Source of the DNA: Atherix ibis
Taxonomy: Eukaryota > Arthropoda > Insecta > Diptera > Athericidae
Length of the DNA: 64,000 nucleotides
Direction of reading: 5' to 3'
NCBI GenBank assembly: GCA_958298945.1
Contig: OY282605.1
Coordinates: 112,712,267 to 112,776,266, forward strand
Part shown: positions 22,616 to 31,584 of the stretch, piece by piece
Numbering within the stretch: the first letter of the stretch is position 1
Layout: the number at the start of each line of letters is the position of its first letter
Made by a program: the position numbers and the translations under genes
Notes under the pieces: generated by a model
Database searches by the model: none
What the model was told of the DNA's origin: nothing
Seen by the model: the letters and a program-made list of their open reading frames with translations, nothing else

Positions 22616-23110
22616 CCCAAAGACATGCGCCATGGGCCATATCTAAGCACCACGACCGAAGGGTCATTAGGCAGCTTTTCAGATATGACGGTTTAAGCTG
22701 TCCTTAAGTTATGGGACAGGATTGGCAGATAGGACGGTCACGATTGCCTAGTAGGAAGTCGGGGGGTAATGGCGGTATAACCAATTCGAATTCTGAGCAA
22801 TTTTCTTACCCCGATTTTGCAATGGTCTACGAGTGTTTAGCGAAGAAAGTCTCAATATTTTCCCATTCTGTGCATCTGGTGGACGTTTATGCTGTTAGTT
22901 GCCATAAGATGAGTCGATTAATAAATGTCGTGAATACTGTGGCAGAACTTCTTTTGCAAGCCGATCAGCATATGTTATTCTTTACCAGGAATGCCCAAAT
23001 GCCCCAGTACCCACCGCAACTGAATGAAGCGATAACGACATATTATGTTTTGTTTGGATTAAAGGTCCCAAAGCCATATGCAAGAGCCTACATATGTAGT
23101 ATAAGCACCA
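22616..23110 (-). mobile_element. LINE RNase H / C-terminal remnant, minus strand
   Basis: The minus strand reads RWVLGHLGIPGKE near 23000, matching the WVPGH.GI.GNE..D motif of a LINE-encoded RNase H. Downstream is LLRIRIGYTAITPRLP and, one frame over, DFLLGNRDRPICQSC, matching the RxRxGHxxLTH ... PxCxxC C-terminal knuckle of Jockey/I-type elements. The plus-strand 146-codon open frame here (22711-23151) is a shadow. Short related blocks containing GGTCCCAAAG and AAGCACCACGACC sit at 22612-22675 and 23064-23125, perhaps two 3' ends in tandem. The same RNase H/knuckle family is at 27130-27600. Confidence 0.6.
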
Positions 23111-23659
23111 CGACCATGAGGCCATTTAGTTTTAATTCTTTTAATTTCTGATATTTAAAAAACAATTTCTAATAGTTATTATATAAAAATTATTATATAT
23201 AAAAGCCTTATTTTGTCTGTAATAAGATTTTCAGTTTTTCGAATTATTTTGACAAAACCGTTCAAGATAGCTCAATGATGTAAAGAAAAAAATGAAGATC
23301 TATTTGAGACAATTCTCATTCAACCCTTTTAAAGAATTGTTTTTATGGAAATTTTCTCAATTTTAACGAAAACTAAATGAGTTTGAGAAAAATAATATGA
23401 TAAGATAGAAAAATGTTCGTATTCAGAAGATCTATTCAATAATATATTATTTATGAAGATAGGTTTTGTCGTTGTCAAGATACAATATTTGGATATTTTT
23501 GAAAAATTTCATTCTAAAAGAATTTATAAGGCACGTCACGAATGAAATTTCACGAAAACATTAAAATTTTGTATACAAGTGATGATAATTAATTAATGTC
23601 GATTTATTATTTGGTGAGCTTTTTAAATAATAATAATCAACATATTCAGTTATAAAAAT

Positions 23660-24350
23660 GGTACTGACGATGGGCATATTGACACAGCGGATCTTCTAAA
23701 AAGACTTCAAGTTAATGAAAGATTTTGACAACATTTTTTGATAAAAATATAAAACTATTTTTATTTTTTTTTTATAACTGAAAACTAAACAAGGAAAATA
23801 ATAGTGATGGATCTCGAAGTACACTCATTATCTACCAAATATAAAAAACTTAATTATTTCAGTTTTTCAATTTTCAAAATATTCAGTCTCAATTAATGTC
23901 AATAACTGTCAAAATAAAATAAAAAACATGGCCGATCAATTTGAGAGTTTCCAACGTAACAATATAAAAATATTTGAAAAATGTTGCCATCTACTGGTGT
24001 TTTCTGGTAACTTTCCAATCCACCATCGTATTTTGTTTGTTTTTAAGAACCACGTGACATTAATGAGTGCCACGTGGGAAAGAATAGCCATTTTTCTTAG
24101 TAGAGCTGGGTAGAAAATCAATTAAATGGAGAACATCCAAGAAGAATTGAAAATGGGATTTTTGGATCACGAAGATCACAATGGAAGGAAATCGAAATTA
24201 TGACGAGCAATATAAAGAGTGTTATTCTGTGAGATAACGAAGTGCAACTGCACGAGCTGTAGAACAAAATCACGCGTCTTCTAAAAAGATATCAACTTAA
24301 TGAAAAATATTATCAAAATTTTTTGAATAAAAAATAAATTCAATTGTTTT
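23660..24350 (+). repeat. Copy 1 of an unknown dispersed repeat
   Basis: Bases 23820-24182 match 26758-27126 closely, including AACATGGCCGATCAATTTGA, GTTTTTAAGAACCACGTGAC and the imperfect palindrome around the two CACGTG boxes. Two end-like blocks are also alike: 23690-23760 and 24270-24340 both contain CTTCTAAAAAGA and TTAATGAAA, and one decodes to NKITRLLKRYQLNEKYYQNF, resembling a protein C-terminus. A short frame starting ATGGAGAACATCC at 24127 follows the shared block. It may be an internally deleted transposon; I do not recognise the family. Confidence 0.7.
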
Positions 24351-26099
24351 TCGAAAAATATTTTGGATTTCTTTCATTTTTTTTAAAAAAGATTCTTATT
24401 AAATGACAAACAAAATAACGTTTTTAAACTTACTATTTTTTAATTCAATTAAAAAAAACTAGAAATTGTCTTCGTTAAGCGTTTAAAAATTGTGTTTACA
24501 TTTTAAATTTCAATTAATGAACTTTAGAATTTCTAGTTCTTAATTAGAAAATGACATATTTTATGACAACAATATTTTTTTTTTATTATAAAATTGCCAT
24601 AATTTGCAATTATTTGAATTAAATTGAAAAACTTAATAGAATTAATAAGAGTTACTTAAGTTACGTTCTAATTAATTAAAATGCATTGCACGTAGGTGTG
24701 TTTGGCTACTATTAGTGACTAATGTTTACGCTTTTAGTAGAAATGGAATAATTTTGGATTAGAGTCAATTAGATATGGAAATGCAAATAATGTTGCACTG
24801 AAGTGCATTTTAAGTGAAGTATATACGTTGAGTATGTTCATGTAGGTACCAGGGCAGATAATCCATTAGAAAGTGCAGGTAATCTTTTAAGGAAGAGAAT
24901 TTCGTATATGCTGTCTGACCAGGAGCTGGTATCGCACTGTCTTACAAGACTGTTAACGAACCGATTAAAGGTCATTATTAATGGGTGGCCACTTACTCAT
25001 CAAACCATTTAACCATTCGGGTTGGATTTTTATTCAATAAGTGTTTCGAAGCGAAGAGACTGTACGCCTCGAAGGAATATTAACTGGTATTCGTAATTGC
25101 ACCGATACTGTACGCACTTGAACTGGTTGGCTTGTAGGTGCATCCAGGTTAATTGCACACTTCCCAGACGGATTTGCATACATCCCGAGGAGTACCTTAA
25201 GCTTTTTATCCACAGTGTTGATGTCGTGTGCAGCTCCTCTCTTGGGCTGGTGCTTATCAACTGTCAATTATGCCACCGAACTGGATATGGAAAACGATAC
25301 ATTTTCTGGCTGGTAGCCTTTTGATCCCTCCAAGCAAACGAATCCATCCCAGCCTTCATCAATCTGTCCACCTATCTACCTTTCTGTCTATCTGCACGCA
25401 GTTTCACCTTCTTTTTTATTTGTAATTTGTTGATCAATTTGCCTACCCGTCCGACACTTGGGCATTTTGATCGCTGAGGCCGATATTTATCGCACCCATC
25501 ACTGAATTTCAATACGATCGGTATTTTTTGCTGGCCAACGGGTTGTCCTTTACATATTTAACCGTATTAGCTGCCACGCGTTCTTTTTCTTTTAATTTTT
25601 TTTACTTTTCAAGAATATATTCATATCGCATATTTTTATTCATAAACTCGTACATTTTTCTGTTTATTACCTAAAGGAATGGACACAGTGGGATACTTCA
25701 ATGCCACTGAATATCCGAACTCATTGATTCTCATCGAATTACCATATGTGACATGATAGGTGCTGCATTCATATTTATTCAATTTTTGTTAAGAATCAAA
25801 CTGAATACAGTTTTTGTTGGTTTTATTTATTTTACTCTACTCAATTATCATGTTAATATAAAATTATAATATTTAATCAACAACAAAAAAAAGGGACAAA
25901 ATCTTTGAAGAATATTCAACGACGTTGGAATTTTTAATATTTTCATTCGTACATGTTTGATGAATTTTTTTCATTGAAAAGTTGCCGGAATGGCGGTTAA
26001 AATGAGTTTTATTTTATTTCGATCAAGTGTGTTTTTTTTCAAAATCTCTAAAATATCGGTTAATAGCGTTTATGGCATCTTCATTCGACGATAATTAAT
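24351..26099. other. Noncoding DNA; more complex block 24690-25570
   Basis: 24351-24680 is AT-rich. 24690-25570 is more complex, with pyrimidine-rich simple sequence near 25360-25400 (CCACCTATCTACCTTTCTG). Short open frames on both strands at 25030-25425 show no motif. It might be conserved unique DNA, but this cannot be shown here. Confidence 0.35.
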
Positions 26100-26690
26100 T
26101 TCCAGGCATGCATGGTTGTAGTCTTAAGAACAGGAGGATGTCCAACGAAGTCAAATTTGGCGAATATGGCCGATACCGAACGATTTGTAATTTTAACTCT
26201 TCCAATTTTTGCTCAGCAATTATGTTTGTTAAAAAACTCTTTTTGGCATACCCGGTTCTTTTTCTGTAATTCCTGCATTAAATTTATCCAAAAACTTTTC
26301 ATTATATTTACCATTGACCGTTTTTTCCAATTTTTAGATAGTGAATTAGTAGAATTACTTTTGTATCCTGGAAAACTGATGCTATCACATTTTCAACTGA
26401 TGGCTTTTTTCAGGAGCCAATTCACTCCTTTTAATGCTGCAAAGTGTCGCGAACCCATGTTTTATCAAAAGTTCCGAAACTTTTTTTTGGAATTCGTTGG
26501 ATTTTTCTTAAAAATATTCAAATTAACGGCTGACTTTTTTATTCAGAATTAAGCAAATGTGGCGTCCATCTTGAATAAAAAGCTTTTTCAGACCCAACTC
26601 ATTTCATAACATATCAAGTGTCAATTCTTTGTTCGCTGGTCTGACAGAACTATGTTCGCTGGTCTGACAGAACTATGGCATAGACTATAC
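26100..26690 (-). mobile_element. Mariner remnant, minus strand
   Basis: Broken minus-strand frames give LGLKKLF with RWTPHLL (WVPHEL region), NIFKKNPTNSKKKFRNF, then ATLCSIKRSE near the first-Asp position. GYKSN/FQDTKVILLIHYLKIGK (the FWD..GII.IDYL.KGK segment) follows, then KYNEKFWIN-like sequence. The end reads FLTNIIAEQKLEEL, LQIVRYRPYSPNLTSLD (SPDLAPSD position, Asp to Asn) and ILLFLRLQ. The plus-strand open frame 26112-26552 is only its shadow. Dead by several stops. A 23-bp tandem duplication lies at 26631-26676. Confidence 0.6.
26631..26676. repeat. 23-bp exact tandem duplication
   Basis: GTTCGCTGGTCTGACAGAAC followed by TAT occurs twice in a row, with no differences. Confidence 0.95.
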
Positions 26691-26757
26691 CCACGTTTTT
26701 GGTTATCCTGAACATGGGCCCTGCTGTGTCTCAATTCGAAAACCCAAAAACTAAAGT

Positions 26758-27126
26758 TGGTAATTTCTTCTGCCAAATATAAAAAACTTAATTATTTCAA
26801 TTTACAAGTTTCAAAATAACGAGAGGCATTTGATCGATGTCAATAACTGTCAAAATAAAAAAAACATGGCCGATCAATTTGAGAGTTGCCAACGTAACAA
26901 TATAAAAATATTTGGAATAAAATTTTGCCACCTGCTGGTGCTTTCTGGCAACATTACAATCCAACATCGTATTTGGTTTGTTTTTAAGAACCACGTGACA
27001 TTAATGAGCGCCACGTGGGAAAGAATAGCCATTTTGATGAGTAGAGCTGGGTAGAAAATCCATTAAATGGAGAGTATTCAAGAAGACTTGAAAACGGGAC
27101 TTTTTGATCAAGAAGATCTACAATGG
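26758..27126 (+). repeat. Copy 2 of the unknown dispersed repeat
   Basis: Same orientation as 23820-24182, about 2.9 kb away. Similarity starts near CCAAATATAAAAAACTTAAT and ends at AAGATC.ACAATGG, where the minus-strand LINE fragment begins. The shared open stretch (MADQFES.QRNNIKIF ... ATWERIAI..SRAG) is kept in both, but is short and has no known domain. Confidence 0.8.
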
Positions 27127-27129
27127 ATG

Positions 27130-27870
27130 AACTGCTATTCATGATTAGTTGGTATTCACTAAGTATATGAGAGATTGCAACCTGAACACAGCAGGATTGG
27201 CAGATGGGATGACGGTAGTTGCCAAAAAAGAAATGGTGGATGAGAGAAGAAAGTCCAATTCGAATACTGAGCAGCTTTTGCACTCACAATATTGGTAAGC
27301 ATCTTGGGTAGACTGGATTTTTGGTAGTAGGCCAATGAGTTCAATGACAAATATTGCTCGTTGTTGAGTTCACTTTTCTACGAGTGACATTATAAGGCAA
27401 GTAAGTGATTACTGTAGGCACTGCACGCATATTTGCCAAAATACCCACATAATCTGAAACCCAACGCACTTCGACATTCATGTTGTTCAGCAGGTTGTGG
27501 CGAATCTTGTTGAGAGCTGGGTCATTTAATAATCCAGGAATAGCTTCAGGAGCAATAAGATTCTCACTGAAAATTATAATGTGTCTTCCTTATAAATACC
27601 TTAAAAGGTATCGTATGATCAATTGGTAAAACATATCAATTTTGTTTTACCAATTGATCATACGATACCTTATAAGGTATTTATCTTAAAAACAATTGGT
27701 AAAACATATCAAAGCTCACCTAACTGTTCAAGGGGAAGATTCTCGAAGAAAGATCACTCGATGTTCGCCTGTTTGTATCTGCGCAGTGACGTAGCTAATC
27801 TTAACTCTGCTCCCAAACATGATTTCAAATCTGTTCTAGTAAGTGGGTTTTGGAAGAGTAAGGATTGATT
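27130..27870 (-). mobile_element. LINE RNase H and zinc-knuckle remnant, minus strand
   Basis: Minus strand 27590-27340 encodes ENLIAPEAIPGLLNDPAL, NKIRHNLLNN and VEVRWVSDYVGILANMRA, which follow the RNase H pattern of Jockey/I-type LINEs (IR..L...  V.FRWVPSHVGI.GNERAD). Minus strand 27280-27140 encodes LLSIRIGLSSLIHHFFFGN, PICQSCCVQVAISHIL, the C-terminal knuckle with the last Cys lost. Upstream, 27890-27720 has a 48-codon open stretch (SCLGAELRLATSLRRYKQAN), probably the same element. A 41-bp-arm palindrome interrupts it at 27593-27683. TTTTCAG just before ENLIAP mimics a splice acceptor, but the phases do not fit. Confidence 0.6.
27593..27683. repeat. Long short-loop hairpin, 41-bp arms
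   Basis: Arms 27593-27633 and 27643-27683 are inverse copies with a single mismatch and a 9-base loop. The motif AATTGGTAAAACATATCAA from the left arm and loop recurs directly at about 27694-27712, as expected if synthesis folded back and then returned to the original template. Confidence 0.95.
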
Positions 27871-27883
27871 GTAAGTGTCTCCT

Positions 27884-29068
27884 TTTTGATTTAGTGGTGG
27901 AAATTATTATTTAGTGGATGACTGTTAAACCAGAGCTTTTATAGAAGATGTTGATGTCAAATTAAGAATTAATCAATTAAATCATAGTAAAAATATCACT
28001 GGTATTTTTAAAAGTTCTAATTAGCTTTAAAGTTTCCATTCTTTTTGTTTTTAAGGGGTTATAAAAATTAATTTCTTAATTTTGCATCATTTTTTATGGT
28101 ACTCGAAAATAAACACCCAAAGAATTTTATTTGCATATTTTAAAATTTTGTATCTATTAGAAAAATGCAAAAAAAAATTTTCGATAAAATAAATTTTTGA
28201 TAAAAATATTTTTTTTTAGATAACATAAAAATGTTCACTTTTGAATATGATTTGACTTAGTTTTTAAAAATAATCCATTTATTAACTAAGTTTTTTGTCA
28301 TATAAGTCGAATGTCTCCAGAGAAGATAACAGTATTTTAGACTCTAGAATCTGTGCTATTGGACATAATAGTTAATATTGGCACAGACAATCTAGAAATT
28401 CGCATATTTAGAAAGATTGTCAAACTGGTGACTGGCATGTATATAATTCTGTGCATAATTGCGTGTGCACAAACTACAAAAAAAATGTGCAACATGTCAT
28501 TACACTGTACTGCCATATATTAATTTTAGACGACTTCGACAGAACGCATTACAATTACGTCACATAAACCGTCTCGGCATGACACAGACGAGTGCGTACA
28601 CCTCCGCCCAATAATTGACTTTTCGAAATAATCCGAGTCGGTGCATGTCTCGCGTGACCGCAAATTGCATATTGTTACTTAATGCAATTTATGTGCAACA
28701 GCAACGAGTACGCAATTTCAACAGTTCCCGAATGCATACACACATTATCCGTTAAAGTTAATAAAAGTCGAAAATAATAGCAATAACTTTGAGTACGGGT
28801 TTTAGTGATGCGTGTACGAAATTTTGACAAAATTTATGGTAACTTTTTGTATTTTGTCATTTTTTGTTATTTTTGCTTCTTGTAATTATGTAAATAAGCG
28901 TAAAAAGCACCTTTTGAAAGTGGAAGAAAATAATGACTCTATTTAAAAAACGTTTTGTCAAGGGAAATAAAAGAAGACTTGAACAGAAAACGTTTTGTGA
29001 AGGGAAATAAAAATGAGCAATAAAAATAAATGTGGTTATTTAAAAAAAGAAGATATACTCTTATATTA
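27884..29068. other. Noncoding DNA; more complex block 28330-28780
   Basis: 27884-28330 is AT-rich. 28330-28780 is richer in GC and has spaced motifs such as CGTCACATAAACC, AATTGCATATTG and AATGCAATTTATGTGCA. It has no open frame or transposon motif, and is a candidate for conserved regulatory DNA only by its texture. Confidence 0.35.
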
Positions 29069-29080
29069 CGAGGGTCATTC

Positions 29081-29156
29081 AATAAGTCCTTAGAAAAAGA
29101 TGGAAAAAAACTGTTTTTTAACACAGTTTTTTTCCATCTTTTTCTAAGGACTTATT
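29081..29156. repeat. Perfect 34-bp hairpin at the 3' end of mariner copy B
   Basis: Arm 29081-29114 overlaps the terminal repeat (AATAAGTCCTTAG...). Its exact inverse is at 29123-29156 with an 8-base loop. The left arm corresponds to sequence also present in copy A; the right arm is extra. The duplication therefore placed an inverted copy of terminal-repeat sequence inside the gene's 3' end. Confidence 0.95.
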
Positions 29157-30200
29157 ATTTTTTAACACTCCTTTTAGCTCTATACACTTTTCTAACCGTT
29201 TTTCCAAAATTTTTATCTCGTCCAAAAAATAGGATTTCGGAAGTTCTGCAAAATACTCATCCGTTTGAGCAATGACGTCCTCGTTGGAAGTGAACCGTCG
29301 TCCGCCAAGCCATTTCTTCAGATTGGGCAAAAGAAAATAGTCACTCGGGGCCAAATCTGGTGAATAAGCGGGATGCTGCAACAATTCCATTCTCAATTCC
29401 ATAATTTTGGCCATGGAAACAGCGCAGGTGTGCACACGCGCATTGTCCTGATGCAAGAGGATTTTTTTCGTCTTCAGATGGGGGCGTTTCTCTTTGATTT
29501 CCTCGCTCAACCATTGCAATAACGACGCGTAAAACGCTCCTGCTATTGTTTTCCCTTTTTCCAAGTAGTCGATAAAAATGATGCCCTGCGAATCCCAAAA
29601 GACCGTGGCCATCACCTTGCCGGCCGATGGCAGAGTTTTTGCCTTCTTCGGAGCCCGTTCACCCTTGAAAATCCACTGTGATGACTGTCTCTTCGTTTCT
29701 GGAGTGTAGTAGTATATCCAGGTTTCGTCCACAGTGACATATCGACGAAGGAATTCGGCAGGATTGCGATGAAAGAGTGCCAACATAGCCTCAGTGTCCA
29801 CTGCACGATTGCGCTTATTCTCCTCTGAGAGCAAAAGCGGCATCCATCTTGCCGAAATTTTTTTCGCAGACAATTTTTCATGCAAAATTGAAGCGACTGT
29901 ACCTTGTGATATGTCCGTGGCCTCAACTAATTCGCGCACTTTAATTCGCCGATCGTTCAAAATCAGATCGTGGATTTTGTCGATGATTTCAGGAGTAGAC
30001 ACCTCAACTGGGCGTCCTGAACGATGTTCATCTTTTGTGGATGAACGGCCACGTTTCAATTCATTCACCCAATTGTAAACCGTCGGAAACACAGGTGCAG
30101 ATGTGCCATGAACTGCATCCAACTCGGCTTTGATTTCTTTCGGGCTTAAGCCTTTCAAATGGAGATGTTTGATGACAGCCCTAAACTCGCTTTTTTCCAT
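29118..30200 (-). CDS. Irritans-type mariner transposase, open, altered C-terminus
   Basis: From ATG at 30198-30200 the product has 360 residues (a longer upstream start at 30284 lies in the element's leader and is unlikely). Helix-turn-helix motifs occupy about 5-110, with the SGRPVEV linker at 61-67. WMPLLL (119-124) replaces the usual WVPHEL. The catalytic triad is intact: D158 in TVDETW, D252 in LHQDNARVHTC and D287 in YSPDLAPSDYF (34 residues between the last two). Compared with copy A, the end changes at ELKGVLKNN: the expected GDYF is lost and about 15 residues encoded by the inverted terminal-repeat copy are appended (ending KSLEKDGKKLC). The catalytic core looks intact. Loss of WVPHEL and the rewritten tail may impair function. 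Confidence 0.88.
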   Translation of the reverse strand: MEKSEFRAVIKHLHLKGLSPKEIKAELDAVHGTSAPVFPTVYNWVNELKRGRSSTKDEHRSGRPVEVSTPEIIDKIHDLILNDRRIKVRELVEATDISQGTVASILHEKLSAKKISARWMPLLLSEENKRNRAVDTEAMLALFHRNPAEFLRRYVTVDETWIYYYTPETKRQSSQWIFKGERAPKKAKTLPSAGKVMATVFWDSQGIIFIDYLEKGKTIAGAFYASLLQWLSEEIKEKRPHLKTKKILLHQDNARVHTCAVSMAKIMELRMELLQHPAYSPDLAPSDYFLLPNLKKWLGGRRFTSNEDVIAQTDEYFAELPKSYFLDEIKILEKRLEKCIELKGVLKNNKSLEKDGKKLC

Positions 30201-30639
30201 TGTTATGCACAAATAAATGTCGTTAACTTTAATCGACGACAGAAATTGACCTTCGCTATGGATCGAGCGAAGGTCTGTGTGCAATTACAAAAAAAAATCT
30301 TTACCGACACTACGAGCGCAATTTCTTGGATTTTCTAAGGACTTATTGAATGTACCTCGTAGAGTTAAAAATAACGCCGCAATCTGAGCGTCAAAGTCCA
30401 AAGCTCTGCCGGCAGGTGCTTAGTTAATCGATTAAATGTTTTTTTTCATTTCTTAGTTCGGAAAGAACAATTATGTTATTTAGTAGTTATAAGCTAAATC
30501 AATTACGAAAAAAATATTTGTTCAATGAAATATTATGCCATTTTATAATGTGAATTATTTCACTAATAAGCAAATCTGTAAAAATGTGGAAACTTTCTGA
30601 AATGGTGGTGATTTAAAAGTAGCCACGTTTCGAGTTATA

Positions 30640-31280
30640 AAAGGAGACTTAGGTTGTCAGCAATGAGGCTCATTTCTCGCTTGGTATATATTATTATGTA
30701 TGAGTTCTTGGAAAACCATACGTGACTATTGACAAGCCATTGTATCTGCGAAAAGTGACTGTATGCATATTTGTGTCTTAGAAATTGAAGAAGGAGAGAC
30801 AGTTACGCTTTTTCTTTTTCTTAATAAACTTAACGATTTTAATCTAGACTATATTTAGTTTTATCTTGATAATACTATAAGCCACATAATACTACAAGTT
30901 TTGGGTTTATTGCAGAATGTCTAATTTCGAGATTTGGCCTTCGAGATCATACGATTTGACGTTACTGGACGTTTTTTATACAATAAGACAGCACAAAAAA
31001 TCATTTTTAAAATAAAAACAATTTTTAAATCATAAAGCATATAAAAATTAACTTATCAAGTAAAAGCTAAATTACAGCCCGAAATATGCAAAAAATTCAT
31101 CATTAAAAAAATTACCTTAAAAAAATTAAGTCCTGCAAAAAGTTTATTTGATATCAAATACCAGAGTTAAGAAAATATAATAAATAAATTCTTGTATAAA
31201 AACCTAAATTTAAAGTCTTTTTTATAATTTCTTATTTTCCGAAGCGTAAATTGGGCAGCCAGTTAGTCAGACATTTGTAA
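30640..31280 (+). mobile_element. DDE transposase remnant of the repeated family
   Basis: Plus-strand frames give NEAHFSLG at about 30660, GKPYVTIDKPLYLRKVTV at 30710-30760 and LKKERQLR, then LNDFNLDYI. Near 30935-30965 FEIWPSRSYDLT matches the family's DVNWPPRSCDLT. The downstream noncoding part (ATTAAGTCCTGC near 31127; GCGTAAATTGGGCAGCC near 31243) is shared with the copy at 43090-43460, so both keep the same 3' region. Stops throughout. Confidence 0.65.
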
Positions 31281-31562
31281 AATAAATCCAAATTCACTTT
31301 TCTGTTACGAGTAACTATTAACATAACAAATAAAACCAAAAACATACTAACTCTACCAGATAAGGAAATCATATAATTTTATTTAACAACCCCTATTAAT
31401 TTTTGTTTATTATTTTGACATATTAAAAATAATTAATAGAAAACAAATGCCCAAAATTATATGATCCCAAATCCAAAAATGGTTAAAAAGTAATAAATTC
31501 AAAATTCAAACTAATTTTTCGGAAATAAGTTCTTGTTTTTAATTTTATATATTGTATTAAAA

Positions 31563-31584
31563 AAATAATAATAATAATAATAAT
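31563..31584. repeat. AAT microsatellite
   Basis: About seven AAT units. Confidence 0.9.

Larger units (their letters stand above)
29069..30359 (-). mobile_element. Irritans-type mariner, copy B (1291 bp)
   Basis: The left terminal repeat CGAGGGTCATTCAATAAGT starts at 29069 and its near-inverse ends at 30359, with TA at 29067-29068 and 30360-30361. The transposase frame is open from start to stop. The element carries a 34-bp palindrome just inside the left (3') end, absent from copy A. Copies A and B lie 8.5 kb apart in the same orientation. Confidence 0.93.

Noticed and set aside
22711..23151. 146-codon plus-strand open frame as a gene
   Set aside because: The opposite strand has LINE RNase H and knuckle motifs; the plus-strand product has no domain.
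26112..26552. 146-codon plus-strand open frame as a gene
   Set aside because: The minus strand of the same stretch carries ordered mariner transposase motifs, so this is a shadow frame.
27567..27719. GT-AG intron between two exon-like frames on the minus strand
   Set aside because: Donor and acceptor consensus are present, but the reading phases on both sides do not join and the frames fit a LINE remnant better.
30201..30284. Upstream ATG extending the copy B transposase by 28 residues
   Set aside because: The extension lies in the mariner leader, is not shared by the family's usual N-terminus, and copy A supports the MEKSEF start.
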